Shown here: one piece after another, positions 49,973 to 60,664 of the stretch
Numbering within the stretch: position 1 is the stretch's first letter
How the letters are laid out: every line of letters begins with the position of its first letter
NCBI GenBank assembly: GCA_945904955.1
Contig: CAMDPO010000003.1
Coordinates: 1 to 64,000, forward strand
Source: Rhizobium sp. Q54
Lineage (GTDB): Bacteria > Pseudomonadota > Alphaproteobacteria > UBA2966 > CAIVPW01
Reading direction: 5' to 3'
Length of the DNA stretch: 64,000 nt
Made by a program: the position numbers and the translations under genes
The notes under the pieces: generated by a model
Told to the model about the DNA's origin: nothing
The model's input: only the letters and a program-made list of their open reading frames with translations
Database searches by the model: none

Positions 49973-52900
49973 ATGCGTATTGCGCGTCAGTACACTACCG
50001 CTGGTCGGGATGCTTACGAGTCGATTCCGTTCCGCACGGCGACGTCGGAGATTCGAAATCCCGACGGCTCGGTGGTGTTCAAGCTCGACGCGTTCGACGT
50101 GCCCGCCGCGTGGAGCCAGGTTGCCGCCGACGTTCTGGCGCAGAAGTATTTCCGCCGCGCCGGTATCCCGTCCCGCCTGCGTGCCGTCGAAGAGAACGAC
50201 GTGCCGTCGTGGCTGTGGCGCAAGGTTGCCGACACCGCGGCCCTCGAGTCCCTCCCCGCTGCCGAGCGCAGCACCGGCGAGAAGGACGCGCGCCAGGTGT
50301 TCGATCGCCTCGCCGGTACGTGGACGTACTGGGCGTGGAAGGGCGGCTATTTCGGCACGGCAGAGAGCGACGCCGAGACCGACGCGCACGCGTTCCACGA
50401 CGAGATGCGCTTCATGCTGGCCGCGCAGATGGGCGCGCCCAACTCGCCGCAATGGTTCAACACCGGATTGCACTGGGCCTACGGCATCGATGGGCCGGCC
50501 CAGGGCCACTACTACGTCGACTGGCGCTCGGGCGAGATGACGCGCTCGACCAGCGCGTACGAGCATCCGCAGCCGCACGCGTGCTTCATCCAGGGGGTCG
50601 AGGACAACCTGGTCGAGGACGGCGGAATTATGGATCTTTGGCTGCGCGAGGCGCGGCTGTTCAAGTACGGCTCGGGCACCGGCTCCAACTTCTCGGCCCT
50701 GCGCGGCGACGGCGAACGCCTGTCGGGCGGCGGCAAGTCGTCGGGCCTGATGAGCTTCCTCAAGATCGGCGACCGCGCCGCCGGCGCCATCAAGTCGGGC
50801 GGCACGACGCGCCGCGCTGCCAAAATGGTCGTGGTGGACATGGACCACCCGGACATCGAGCGCTTCATCGACTGGAAGGTGCTGGAAGAGCAGAAAGTCG
50901 CCAATCTGGTGACGGGCTCTCGCGTCAACCAGAAGCACCTGACTGCCATCATGAAGGCGTGCCACGCTATGGAAGGCGAGCGCCGCTTCCTGCCCTCCGA
51001 CAATCCCGAGTTGAAGAAGGCGATCCGCGCCGCGCGCCAATCGCAGGTGCCGGAGAACTACGTCCAGCGCGTCATCGACTTCGCCAAGCAGGGCTATAAG
51101 GACATCGAGTTCCCGACCTACGACACCGACTGGGACGGCGAGGCGTACTTCACCGTCTCCGGCCAAAACGCCAACAACACCGTGCGCGTCACCGACGACT
51201 TCCTGCGGGCGGTGCGCGACGACAAGGAGTGGACGCTGACGCGCCGCTCCGACGGCAAGGTTCACAAGAAACTGCCGGCCCGCGAACTGTGGGAGAAGGT
51301 CGCCGAGGCCGCCTGGCAGTCGGCCGACCCGGGCGTGCAGTTCCACACCACCATCAACGACTGGCATACCTGCCCGGCCGGCGGCGACATCCGCGCCAGC
51401 AATCCGTGCTCCGAGTACATGTTCCTCGACGACACGGCGTGCAACCTCGCCTCCCTCAACCTGATGACGTTCCGTCGCGCTGACGGCACCCTCGACACCG
51501 AGTCCTATGCGCACGCCACGCGCCTGTGGACGCTGGTGCTGGAAGTCTCGGTGATGATGGCGCAGTTCCCGTCGCGCCGGATCGCAGAGCTCAGCTATCG
51601 CTACCGCACGCTGGGTCTGGGCTACGCCAACTTCGGCGGCTACCTGATGGCCTCGGGCATTCCGTACGACTCGGAGGAAGGCCGCGCCATCTGCGGCGCC
51701 GCCACCGCGCTGATGACCGGCGTGTCCTATGCGACCTCTGCCGAGATCGCCTCCGAGCGCGGACCGTTCGCGGGCTTCGAGGACAACCGCGCGGCAATGC
51801 TGCGCGTCATCCGCAACCATGCGCGCGCCGCCGGCGCGCTCAGCGGCAAGTACGAAGGCCTGCACACCGAGCCGGTGGCGCTCGACGCCGACAACTGCGA
51901 GGACACCGAGCTGGTCGTCGCCGCACGCGAGGCGTGGAAGCGCGCCCTGGCGCTCGGCACCAAGCACGGCTTCCGCAACGCCCAGACCACCTGCATCGCG
52001 CCGACCGGCACGATCGGCCTGGTGATGGACTGCGACACCACCGGCATCGAGCCGGACTTCGCCCTTGTGAAGTTCAAGAAGCTCGCCGGCGGCGGCTACT
52101 TCCGCATCATCAATCGCTGCGTGCCGCTGGCGCTCGAGACGCTCGGCTACGACGAGGAGCGCGCCAACGCCATCGTCACCTATGCGGTCGGCCACGGCAC
52201 CCTCGAAAACGCGCCGGCCATCGACCACAAGGCGCTGATGGCCAAGGGCTTCCTGCACGACTCGATCGACGCCGTCGAACAGGTGCTCTCCACCGCCTTC
52301 GACATCCGCTTCGCCTTCAACAAGTGGGTCCTCGGCGAGGCGTTCCTCACCAAGACGCTCGCCATCGACCCGGCGAAGCTCAACGATCCGACCTTCGATC
52401 TGCTCAGCCACCTCGGCTTCACCGCCAAGGAGATCGAGACCGCCAACCTATTCTGCTGCGGCGCCATGACGGTCGAAGGTGCGCCGCACCTGAAGCCCGA
52501 GCATATGGCCGTGTTCGATTGCGCCAGCCCGTGCGGCGCGCGCGGCGTCCGCTCGCTGTCGTGGCAGAGCCACATCCTGGCAATGGCGGCGGCGCAGCCG
52601 TTCGTCTCCGGCGCCATTTCCAAGACCATCAACATGCCGAACGCGGCGACGGTCGACGACGTGCGCAACGCCTACCAGCTGTCGTGGACCAAGGCGCTCA
52701 AGGCCAACGCCCTGTACCGGGACGGCTCCAAGCTCTCGCAGCCGTTGGCCTCCGCCATCGCCGGCGCCGATATCGCCGACGACGACGAGCAGGAAGCCAC
52801 CCCGCTCGCCGCGGCTGCGACCACCCCTGCCCCGGCTCCCGCCGTGCCGGAGCGCGTCAAGGCGGCGGCCGAGAAGATGGCCGAGGCCTGGGTCGCGCGC

Positions 52901-53683
52901 CGCAAGCGCCTGCCGCAACGGCGCAAGGGCTACACGCAGAAGGCCACCGTCGGCGGCCACAAGGTCTACCTGCACACGGGCGAGTACGACGACGGCTCGC
53001 TGGGCGAGATCTTCATCGACATGCACAAGGAAGGCGCCGCTTTCCGCAGCTTGATGAACAACTTTGCCATCGCGATCTCGATCGGGCTGCAGTACGGCGT
53101 CCCCCTCGACGAGTTCGTCGAAGCGTTCACATTCACGCGCTTCGAGCCGAGCGGCATGGTCGAGGGCAACACGGCCATCAAGATGGCGACGTCGCTGGTC
53201 GACTACGTGTTCCGCGAGCTGGCGGTGTCGTACCTGAACCGCACTGACCTTGCGCACGTGTCGCCCGACAACCTCCGTCCCGACGCCATGGGCGGCGGCG
53301 AGCGCCCGCGCGAGGCCACCGCCGTCGGCGAGAGCCCGCGCGTGGATATGGCCAGCAACGGCTATGTGCGCGGCCACAAGCCGTACCTGGTGTCGACGGC
53401 GAAGATGCCGGCGGCGGCAGTCGGCGAGGCGCCGCGCATGCTGGCGATGGCCGGCGGCCATGCCGTCGCCCACAACCACACCACCATGACGGTCGCTGAG
53501 ACGGTGAGCGTCGCCGCCGGGTCGGGCGCGTCCGAGGCGGTCGGTGTCACGCTGCGGCGCATCGAGGCCAAGGTCAAAGGCTACGAAGGCGACGCGTGCG
53601 GCGAGTGCGGCAACTTCACCCTGGTGCGCAACGGCACGTGCCTCAAGTGCGTGACCTGCGGCGGTACCACCGGCTGCTCATGA
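49973..53683 (+). CDS. nrdJ: Adenosylcobalamin-dependent (class II) ribonucleotide reductase
   Basis: [36 protein letters not shown]-terminal Zn motif [28 protein letters not shown]. Confidence 0.96.
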   Translation: MRIARQYTTAGRDAYESIPFRTATSEIRNPDGSVVFKLDAFDVPAAWSQVAADVLAQKYFRRAGIPSRLRAVEENDVPSWLWRKVADTAALESLPAAERSTGEKDARQVFDRLAGTWTYWAWKGGYFGTAESDAETDAHAFHDEMRFMLAAQMGAPNSPQWFNTGLHWAYGIDGPAQGHYYVDWRSGEMTRSTSAYEHPQPHACFIQGVEDNLVEDGGIMDLWLREARLFKYGSGTGSNFSALRGDGERLSGGGKSSGLMSFLKIGDRAAGAIKSGGTTRRAAKMVVVDMDHPDIERFIDWKVLEEQKVANLVTGSRVNQKHLTAIMKACHAMEGERRFLPSDNPELKKAIRAARQSQVPENYVQRVIDFAKQGYKDIEFPTYDTDWDGEAYFTVSGQNANNTVRVTDDFLRAVRDDKEWTLTRRSDGKVHKKLPARELWEKVAEAAWQSADPGVQFHTTINDWHTCPAGGDIRASNPCSEYMFLDDTACNLASLNLMTFRRADGTLDTESYAHATRLWTLVLEVSVMMAQFPSRRIAELSYRYRTLGLGYANFGGYLMASGIPYDSEEGRAICGAATALMTGVSYATSAEIASERGPFAGFEDNRAAMLRVIRNHARAAGALSGKYEGLHTEPVALDADNCEDTELVVAAREAWKRALALGTKHGFRNAQTTCIAPTGTIGLVMDCDTTGIEPDFALVKFKKLAGGGYFRIINRCVPLALETLGYDEERANAIVTYAVGHGTLENAPAIDHKALMAKGFLHDSIDAVEQVLSTAFDIRFAFNKWVLGEAFLTKTLAIDPAKLNDPTFDLLSHLGFTAKEIETANLFCCGAMTVEGAPHLKPEHMAVFDCASPCGARGVRSLSWQSHILAMAAAQPFVSGAISKTINMPNAATVDDVRNAYQLSWTKALKANALYRDGSKLSQPLASAIAGADIADDDEQEATPLAAAATTPAPAPAVPERVKAAAEKMAEAWVARRKRLPQRRKGYTQKATVGGHKVYLHTGEYDDGSLGEIFIDMHKEGAAFRSLMNNFAIAISIGLQYGVPLDEFVEAFTFTRFEPSGMVEGNTAIKMATSLVDYVFRELAVSYLNRTDLAHVSPDNLRPDAMGGGERPREATAVGESPRVDMASNGYVRGHKPYLVSTAKMPAAAVGEAPRMLAMAGGHAVAHNHTTMTVAETVSVAAGSGASEAVGVTLRRIEAKVKGYEGDACGECGNFTLVRNGTCLKCVTCGGTTGCS

Positions 53684-53934
53684 GGTCCCAGATGCGGAGT
53701 GAATCTCTCGCCAGCCTGCTCGATCATGTCGACGCATTGACGCGCGACATGTGCGAACCGCAGAACAGGCTGGCGGAGGTCAGCTCCCGCATCGCCCGCA
53801 ATCAGGCCAGCGGCGACGACTTCGCCGAGCATCGGCGGCTCTCCGACCACATCGGTGGGTTGATGGACCAGGTCGCCGACCTGCGCACCGTCATCAGCCA
53901 GATACTGGCGCGCAGCCGCGCGCGGGCGGCCTAG
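53680..53934 (+). CDS. Small hypothetical helical protein, ATGA-coupled to nrdJ
   Basis: [42 protein letters not shown]...; ATG overlaps nrdJ TGA. Confidence 0.65.
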   Translation: MRSQMRSESLASLLDHVDALTRDMCEPQNRLAEVSSRIARNQASGDDFAEHRRLSDHIGGLMDQVADLRTVISQILARSRARAA

Positions 53935-53938
53935 GCGA

Positions 53939-54229
53939 ATGGCCCCGCTCAGCGCCGTCCAGCATTGCGAATCGGAGATCGAGGCCGAGCTGCGGCGCTA
54001 CCACGAGCGCCAGCGCGCCCTCGAGACGCGCCGGGGCACCGGCGTGCAAGGATTTGACGACCGCGAGGCGCAAGCGCGGCTCGCCACGTTCATCGCCCGC
54101 CTCAACGAATGGCAGGCGCAGGTGCGATCCGCACGGATTGCGGTGATGCACGGCGCGGGGTTTGCCCGCGAGCTGGAGACGTTCGGCGGGGCGGGGGCGG
54201 GTCACGCCTCCGGCGTGACCGCAGGTTGA
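53939..54229 (+). CDS. Small hypothetical coiled-coil protein
   Basis: 96 aa ORF directly downstream, MAPLSAVQHCESEIEAELRRYHERQRALETRRGTG. Confidence 0.55.
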   Translation: MAPLSAVQHCESEIEAELRRYHERQRALETRRGTGVQGFDDREAQARLATFIARLNEWQAQVRSARIAVMHGAGFARELETFGGAGAGHASGVTAG

Positions 54230-54230
54230 G

Positions 54231-54355
54231 TACACACACCCCGTTCCGAGATTCGCCCACGCGGGGCTCCTGCCCTGGAGTCCCATGCGGGTGGATAGCG
54301 GACGGATGCTGGGCCCTCGTCACCGCCGAGGGTTCTCCTGTCCGCGCGTTGTGTA
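54231..54355 (+). ncRNA. Candidate structured RNA (closing stem plus two hairpins) downstream of nrdJ cluster
   Basis: tacaca (54231-54236)/tgtgta (54350-54355); ggggctcc/ggagtccc (54263-54270/54277-54284); gcggac/gtccgc (54298-54303/54340-54345) with inner ccctcg/cgaggg (54314-54319/54327-54332). Confidence 0.4.
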
Positions 54356-54385
54356 GTCCTTTGGTAAATCCTCCCTGATCGACTA

Positions 54386-54455
54386 GGCGGGCCGAGCCAG
54401 TTATGCGGAGCATGCCTTCGCATGACATGCCCACAAGGCTCGGCCCGCCCTTTTT
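54386..54455 (+). terminator. Strong 13-bp stem terminator-like structure with extended loop
   Basis: ggcgggccgagcc (54386-54398) / ggctcggcccgcc (54437-54449) then cttttt. Confidence 0.8.
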
Positions 54456-54523
54456 GATCCACCGGCCGTGGTCCAGTCCCTTGGTTGCGCTACTGCGCAA
54501 CACATTCAAGCTAAGGGCGAGAT

Positions 54524-55060
54524 TCACCCGGGCGTGTAGGCGTTTATGAACGCGTCGCGGTTGGGCATCTTCACGGCCGGCAGGGACTTTGCGTCGATGA
54601 CGTCCGTCTCGCCGACGATCCGGCTCAAGAACAGGACGTAGGCGATCGCCGCGTATACCTCCTCGTCGGTGAGCGACAGGGGTGCGTTGTACGGCATGGC
54701 GCGGCGCACGTAGTCGAACAGGGTGGTCGCGTAGGGCCAGTAGCTGCCGACGGTTTTGAACGTCTGCACCTCGTCCTGCAGCGTACCGATGCCGCTGGCG
54801 ATGCGATCGTTGGTGGCACCCTCGCCTCGTTCGCCATGACACGCGGCGCAGCGCGCCATGAACACAGCCTCACCCTGCTTTGCGGTGGCTTGGCCGGCCG
54901 GCAGGCCGGTACCGTCGGGCGGGATGCTGATGTCGAACAGCCGGATCAGCATTTCCGGCGCCGGGGTGCCGAGCTTGGGTGGGTCGATGGCGAGTGCTGC
55001 GCCGGCCACGACGAGCGCCACGGCGGTCATGCCGCCGAGCAGAACCTTATGCCCAAACAT
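54524..55060 (-). CDS. c-type cytochrome, partner of SoxC-like sulfite dehydrogenase
   Basis: Signal/TM; FMARCAACHGERGEGATNDRI (CxxCH); overlaps upstream molybdoenzyme gene. Confidence 0.9.
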   Translation of the reverse strand: MFGHKVLLGGMTAVALVVAGAALAIDPPKLGTPAPEMLIRLFDISIPPDGTGLPAGQATAKQGEAVFMARCAACHGERGEGATNDRIASGIGTLQDEVQTFKTVGSYWPYATTLFDYVRRAMPYNAPLSLTDEEVYAAIAYVLFLSRIVGETDVIDAKSLPAVKMPNRDAFINAYTPG

Positions 55061-56354
55061 TCTTCACCAACCCGCTCTGGCGGATCTCCCAGGTCGTGAT
55101 GCCGTTGTAGTGGTAGGCGTTCTTGACGCCTTTGGTGCCGATCAGCTCGGCGCGCGTGGGTTGCACGGCACCGGTCTCGTCGGTAGCGCGGCTTTGCAGG
55201 ATGACTTCTTTGCCATCCCACTGCCACGGCAGGCGGAAGCGCGTTAGCGCGCGGCTGGCGATCGGTTCCTGCAGGGCCGCCTCGGCCCATGAGGCGCCGC
55301 CGTCGGCCGAGATATCGACGCGCTTGATCTTGCCGTTGCCCGACCAGGCGAATCCGGAGATCTCGTAGAAGCCGGGGCCCTGCATGTTGACGCCCTCGGA
55401 CGGGCGGGTGATGACCGACTTCACTTCCATCGGGAAGGTGAACTGCATCGACTTTCCGTCCGGCATCAGCTCTGTGTACTTCGAGGTCTCGTCCTTGGTG
55501 TAGGTCGGGCCCTCGGTCAGCTTGATGCGGTGCAGCCACTTGACGTTCATGTTGCCTTCCCAGCCGGGCAGCAACAGGCGCATCGGGTAGCCCTGCTCGG
55601 GCCGGATGCGCTCGCCGTTCTGGAACAACGCGACCATTGCGTCGCCAAGCGCCTTCTCGATGGGAACGCTGCGGCTCATGCCGGAGGCGTCGATGCCTTC
55701 GGCCAGGATCCACTTGGCCTTGGGGTCGATGCCGGCTTCTTCGAGCAGGTAGTGGAGCGGCACGCCCGTCCACTCCGAGCACGAGAGGAGGCCGTGCATG
55801 GTGCCGACGAAGCCGACGGGCGGCTGGACGGCCCAACCGCCGCCGCTGTTGCCGGCGCACTCGATGAAGTGGATGGCCGAGACGCGCGGGTAGCGCATCA
55901 GCGACTCGAGGTCGAACACGAGCGGCTGGCGCACGAGGCCGTGGATCAGGAGCCGGTGGCGGTCGGGATCGATGTCGGGCACGCCGCTGTGGCTGCGCTC
56001 GAAGTGCAGGCCGCTCGGCGTGATGATGCCTTCCAGAAGATGCAGCGGCGTGCGCGACGAACCGGCGCCGGGGCTCGGATAGCTGTTCGCGCGCACCGTC
56101 ACCAGGCGCTGCACCGGCTCCTCGAACTTCGACGGCACGCCGTAGGGTGTGAACGATTTGCCCGGTTCCTTGCGCCAGTCCGGCACGGTCGCCATCTGCG
56201 CGGATGCAGGCTGCGCGCTGAGCAAGCCGCTGAGCGACGCCGCCCCGGCAAAGAATGCGCCGCCGCTCAAGAACATGCGGCGATGCAGCAAGCCATTGGC
56301 AGCAACCGGCTCGGCGTCTGCGAACGGTGTCACCTCGTTCGGAGTCTTCGCCAT
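55047..56354 (-). CDS. Sulfite dehydrogenase, SoxC-like molybdoenzyme
   Basis: RRMFLSGGAFFAG; HFIECAGNSGGGWAVQPP; EGNMNVKWLHRIKLTEGP. Confidence 0.9.
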   Translation of the reverse strand: MAKTPNEVTPFADAEPVAANGLLHRRMFLSGGAFFAGAASLSGLLSAQPASAQMATVPDWRKEPGKSFTPYGVPSKFEEPVQRLVTVRANSYPSPGAGSSRTPLHLLEGIITPSGLHFERSHSGVPDIDPDRHRLLIHGLVRQPLVFDLESLMRYPRVSAIHFIECAGNSGGGWAVQPPVGFVGTMHGLLSCSEWTGVPLHYLLEEAGIDPKAKWILAEGIDASGMSRSVPIEKALGDAMVALFQNGERIRPEQGYPMRLLLPGWEGNMNVKWLHRIKLTEGPTYTKDETSKYTELMPDGKSMQFTFPMEVKSVITRPSEGVNMQGPGFYEISGFAWSGNGKIKRVDISADGGASWAEAALQEPIASRALTRFRLPWQWDGKEVILQSRATDETGAVQPTRAELIGTKGVKNAYHYNGITTWEIRQSGLVKNVWA

Positions 56355-56496
56355 TCCCAAACCCTCCCCTATCCAAACTCGTCGGGATGTTAGTCCCATG
56401 CGCTCGCCAAGGCCAAGGTGCCCGCGGCGCGCCAAAGCGGCAGCGAACGGCCGGGTTGGCAACTCGCGGCGGGCGCCGGTATGGTGCCGGGGGCCC

Positions 56497-57150
56497 ATGA
56501 TCCATCCCGATACGGAACTGCGGTTCGTCTCGCCCGCCGTCGGCTTTGGCGTGTTCGCGACGGCGGCGATCCCGCGCGGCACCCTGCTGTGGGTGGCGTG
56601 TCACTTCGACCGCGTGCTGACCGCCACCGAGGTCGATGGGATGGGCGCCGACTATCGCGCGGTGCTCGAGCGCTACGCCTACGTGGACAGCGCGGGCGAC
56701 TACAACCTGTGCTGGGACCTCGCCCGCCGGCTCAACCACAGCTGCGAGCCGAGCATGCGCGGGCTGGGCCAGCAATTCGACATCGCCGTGCGCGACATCG
56801 CCGCCGGGGAGCAGATCACCTGCGAGTACGGCGTCCTCAACCTGTCCGGTTCCTTGCGCTGTGCGTGCGGAGCGCCGACGTGCCGGGGAACCGTGCGCGG
56901 CGACGATGCGATGCGCCTGTGGGACGCGTGGGACGCCGAGATATTGGCCTCCCTGCCGCGCGCGCGCCACGTGCCACAGCCGTTGCTGCCGTTCGCACGC
57001 GCCGCCGTGCCGTTTTGGCGCTGGGCCGACGGCAGCGAGCCCTGCCCGAGCACGCGCCTCGACTATGCGGGGCGCTCCGCCCGAAGATGTCGACGTCGCG
57101 GACAACCCATGGGCGCTTCGTTCGGCACGATCACAGACATGACGACGTAG
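56497..57150 (+). CDS. SET-domain protein (putative protein lysine methyltransferase)
   Basis: GFGVFATAAIPRGTLLWV...RLNHSCEPSMRG...IAAGEQITCEYGVLNL...CACGAPTCRGTV (NHS, Y, post-SET Cys). Confidence 0.9.
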   Translation: MIHPDTELRFVSPAVGFGVFATAAIPRGTLLWVACHFDRVLTATEVDGMGADYRAVLERYAYVDSAGDYNLCWDLARRLNHSCEPSMRGLGQQFDIAVRDIAAGEQITCEYGVLNLSGSLRCACGAPTCRGTVRGDDAMRLWDAWDAEILASLPRARHVPQPLLPFARAAVPFWRWADGSEPCPSTRLDYAGRSARRCRRRGQPMGASFGTITDMTT

Positions 57151-57151
57151 C

Positions 57152-59314
57152 ATGTTTGGCTTCCTCCGCCGGTTGCCGACCCTGGTGCGCGGACACTGGC
57201 CGGCCTTCCTTCTCGTGACCTCGTTGTTCTTGGCGACCAGCGCGTTTGAAAGCGCGCTGCTGCCGCTCGTCATCCAGGTGCTGATCGACGACGTGCTGAC
57301 ACCGCGCAACGCGGCGCTGCTGGTGCCCTTGCTTGGCAGCGTGGTGGGCGCGGCCGTCCTTTATTGCGTCGTAGCGATCGGGCGGGACGTTTTGCACGCG
57401 CGCCTGAGCGAGACCCTGCTGGCGGGCGTGCGCGAGCGCCTCTACGTGCGCTTGCAGCGCCAGAGCGTCGGGTTCCACGCCAAGACGGCGACGCCGACCC
57501 TGGTAGCGCACTTCACGACGGACCTGAGCGCGGTGGAGCAAAGTCTTGCGTCCGGAATTCCGTGGGCGCTGACCGGCGTGCTCGGACTTTGCATCAGCAG
57601 TGGCCTGCTGTTCACGCTAGAGTGGAAGCTGGCGTTGCTGGCGACGGCGGGACTGGCACTGTCGACGGCTGGACCAACGCTGCTCGGCGGTCGCGCCCTG
57701 CGCGCGAGCCGGCGCGTGCGCGAGGAGCAGGCCCAGTTCGCGGCGCGCGTGCACGAGGACCTGGCGGCGCACCAGACCGTGCTGGCGTTCGGCATGCAGG
57801 GCAGCCGGCTGGCGCGGTTCCGCCACAACCTCGGTAACTACCTGGCATTGTCGACACGGGCGCAAATCCTCGGCGCGCTGGTGGAGCGGACGCCGAACGT
57901 CACCATGCTGGCGTTCAACATGGGCGTTCTGGTGGTGGGCTCGCTCCTGGTGTTCGGCGGCGACATGAGCATCGGATCGCTGGTCTCGTTCTACGCCCTA
58001 TCGACGGGCCTCAGCGCGTCGGTTGCCGCCATCACGTGGTCGCACCCGTACTTCATCGCGGCGGATTCGGGGCTCGGACGCATCGACGAGGCGCTGGCGG
58101 AAGAGGTCAGCGTCACCGACCGCAGCAACCCCGGCGAGGCGACGCCGCTGGCGGACGGCATCGAACTCGATCACGTCACCTTCGGCTATGCGGCGGACCG
58201 GCCGATCCTGCGCGACGTCAGCCTGCACGTGCCGCACAACACGTACTGCGCGTTCGTTGGGCCGAGCGGCTCGGGCAAGTCCACCGTCCTCAATCTGGTG
58301 CTGCGCTTCTTCGATGCCCAGCAGGGCACCGTGCGGTGGGATGGTCGTGACGTGCGCGATCTGACGCAGGCGTCGCTGCGCGGCCAGATGGCGGTCGTGT
58401 TCCAGGACAACGTCGTGTTCCGCGACACGGTGCGGGCCAACCTGCGGGTCGGCAGACCCGACGCATCCGACGAAGAGTTGCGCGCCGCGCTCGCCGACGC
58501 CGAGTTGCTGGACCTCGTCAACAAGCTCCCCAACGGCCTCGATACGATGCTCGGCGAGAGTGGCGTGCGCCTGTCGGGCGGCCAACGCCAGCGTCTTGCC
58601 ATTGCGCGCGCGCTGCTGCGCAACCCGTCCGTGCTGGTCCTCGACGAGGCGACCAGCGCCCTCGACCCGGCGACCGAGGCAGCGGTGAACGAGACGGTGC
58701 AACGGGTCGGGCGCTCGCGCACGGTGCTGTCGGTGACGCACCGGCTGTCGTCGACGACCAGCGCCGACCGCATCTTCGTTCTGGACGCGGGCACGCTTGT
58801 CGAAGCCGGCACCCACGAAGAGCTGCAGCGCAACGGCGGCGTCTATTCGCGGCTGTGGGCGAAGCAGAGTGGATTCGGCATCAGCTCCGAGGGCGACTGG
58901 GCCACGGTAGAGGCGTCGCGCCTCAAGCAGCTACCGCTGCTGAGCGATCTCTCCACCGACGCCCTCGAGATGCTGGCGCAGCAGTTCCAGCCGGAGATCT
59001 ACCCCGCCGACCGCGAGGTGGTGCACCAGGGCGATCCCGGCGACCGATTCTTCATCGTGGCGCGCGGGGACCTCGAAGTTATCGCGGATGACGCCGACGG
59101 CCCCAAGCGCATCGCCACGCTGCGCGACGGTGACTACTTCGGCGAGACGGCGCTCCTCTACGACCAACCGCGCTCGGCGACTGTGCGGACGCTGGCGCCG
59201 AGCGTACTGCTGTCGCTGCGTCGGCGTCCGTTCCTGGCCTTGCTGCAGACCCGGCCAGACTTGCGCGCGGCGATTGAGCGGGAAGCACAGCGCCGGCAAG
59301 CGCGCGTCGCATGA
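57152..59314 (+). CDS. ABC exporter (permease-ATPase half-transporter) fused to C-terminal cNMP-binding domain
   Basis: FVGPSGSGKSTVLNLVLRFF; LSGGQRQRLAIARALLRNPSVLVLDEATSALD; EIYPADREVVHQGDPGDRFFIVARGDLEVI...DYFGETALLYDQPRSATVRTL. Confidence 0.93.
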   Translation: MFGFLRRLPTLVRGHWPAFLLVTSLFLATSAFESALLPLVIQVLIDDVLTPRNAALLVPLLGSVVGAAVLYCVVAIGRDVLHARLSETLLAGVRERLYVRLQRQSVGFHAKTATPTLVAHFTTDLSAVEQSLASGIPWALTGVLGLCISSGLLFTLEWKLALLATAGLALSTAGPTLLGGRALRASRRVREEQAQFAARVHEDLAAHQTVLAFGMQGSRLARFRHNLGNYLALSTRAQILGALVERTPNVTMLAFNMGVLVVGSLLVFGGDMSIGSLVSFYALSTGLSASVAAITWSHPYFIAADSGLGRIDEALAEEVSVTDRSNPGEATPLADGIELDHVTFGYAADRPILRDVSLHVPHNTYCAFVGPSGSGKSTVLNLVLRFFDAQQGTVRWDGRDVRDLTQASLRGQMAVVFQDNVVFRDTVRANLRVGRPDASDEELRAALADAELLDLVNKLPNGLDTMLGESGVRLSGGQRQRLAIARALLRNPSVLVLDEATSALDPATEAAVNETVQRVGRSRTVLSVTHRLSSTTSADRIFVLDAGTLVEAGTHEELQRNGGVYSRLWAKQSGFGISSEGDWATVEASRLKQLPLLSDLSTDALEMLAQQFQPEIYPADREVVHQGDPGDRFFIVARGDLEVIADDADGPKRIATLRDGDYFGETALLYDQPRSATVRTLAPSVLLSLRRRPFLALLQTRPDLRAAIEREAQRRQARVA

Positions 59315-60495
59315 CAGCGCCCTGGTGGCTGGGCGGCTCGCTCACCATTGGCGCCGCCGGACTCGAGATGGCCGGCCGCAGCGTGGCGGCGCTCGCGGCA
59401 GAGACGGACACGCCGCTGTACCTCTACGACTCCGCGCGCGTGCGCGCTCAAGTCGCCGAGGTGCGCGCGGCGCTCGCGCCGTTCCGGGATGCGCGCATCT
59501 GCTACGCCATGAAGGCCAATCGCTTCGGCCCCATCCTCGATCTGTTGCGCCGCGAAGGTGCCGATATCGATGCCTGTTCGCCGCGCGAGCTCGCGGTGGC
59601 GCGCAGTGCCGGATTTGCGTCCGCACAGATCTCGGTGACGGCCTCGTCTCTCTCCGACAGCGATCTGCATGCGTTCGCCGATGCAGGTGTGCACGTCAAT
59701 TTCGATCACGCTCCCACGCTGCGCCGCTACGCGGAGCTAGTGCCGCGCGGCACGCGGATTGGCCTGCGCATCGATCCGGGTGTGCACGTCGGCTATGGCG
59801 TCAACAGCCGTACCGACTACGGCGACAGCCGGCTCGGGCTGGTGCCCGAGGACACCGGCGACGCGCTGATGGCGGCAGCGGACGCCGGGCTCGTCGTGGA
59901 CACCCTGCACATGCACTTGGGCTGGGGCCTGCGCGCGCGGGATGAGGCCGATTTCCGCCGGGCGCTCGGCGTGCTCGCGGGACTTGCACCGCGCGTGCCG
60001 GACCTGCGCTGCATAAATGTCGGCGGTGGCCTGGGCGGGCGGCTGCGCCAGGCCGACGAGCCGCTCAGCGCCGGGCGTTGGGCTGCGGCGATCGCCGCGG
60101 TGTTCGGACACGGCGGGCCGACCATCGCCTGCGAACTGGGCACGCATCTGGTGGCGACCAGCGGCATGCTGGTGGCGCGCGTGACCGCCACCTGGACCAA
60201 GAATGGCGAGCACTGGGCGGGACTCGACGTCGGCCAGGCCGCCAACGTCTACGCCGCCCACTACGGACTGGAGCTCGAATTCGTCGTCGTCGACCGGCCT
60301 CTAGCGGCGGCGACCGAGCGACTCAGCATCGGCGGCAACATCAATGAATCGGGTGACGTGTTCGCGCGCCACCGGATGCTGCCGCCGCTTGCCGGAGGTG
60401 ACCGGATCGCCATCCTGCCGGCGGGCGCCTACGGATCGAGCATGGCGAGCGACCATTGCCTGCGCGGTGGATTCGCCGAGCGGCTGTTGCCATAG
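59311..60495 (+). CDS. Fold type III PLP-dependent decarboxylase (Orn/DAP/Arg decarboxylase family)
   Basis: TPLYLYDSARVRAQVAEVRAAL...ICYAMKANRFGPILDLLRREGADIDACSPREL...INVGGGLGG; ATGA overlap with upstream ABC gene. Confidence 0.9.
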   Translation: MTAPWWLGGSLTIGAAGLEMAGRSVAALAAETDTPLYLYDSARVRAQVAEVRAALAPFRDARICYAMKANRFGPILDLLRREGADIDACSPRELAVARSAGFASAQISVTASSLSDSDLHAFADAGVHVNFDHAPTLRRYAELVPRGTRIGLRIDPGVHVGYGVNSRTDYGDSRLGLVPEDTGDALMAAADAGLVVDTLHMHLGWGLRARDEADFRRALGVLAGLAPRVPDLRCINVGGGLGGRLRQADEPLSAGRWAAAIAAVFGHGGPTIACELGTHLVATSGMLVARVTATWTKNGEHWAGLDVGQAANVYAAHYGLELEFVVVDRPLAAATERLSIGGNINESGDVFARHRMLPPLAGGDRIAILPAGAYGSSMASDHCLRGGFAERLLP

Positions 60496-60664
60496 GCCAC
60501 ACTAAGTTCGCTGGCCTTTTTACACCCGGGGGGGCCGCGATTTTGTGAACGACGAGGCCTACCCTCCTCGGCCCTCCCCGGCTACCGTTAGGCTTATGCA
60601 GAGCGCGTTTCCGGGAGGGGAGCGTTGTCTCGGGCCAACAGGACCAAAGGGAGGCTTCCCGCGT

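Noticed and set aside
49958-52411. 817-aa minus-strand ORF opposite nrdJ
   Set aside because: Shadow ORF of NrdJ.
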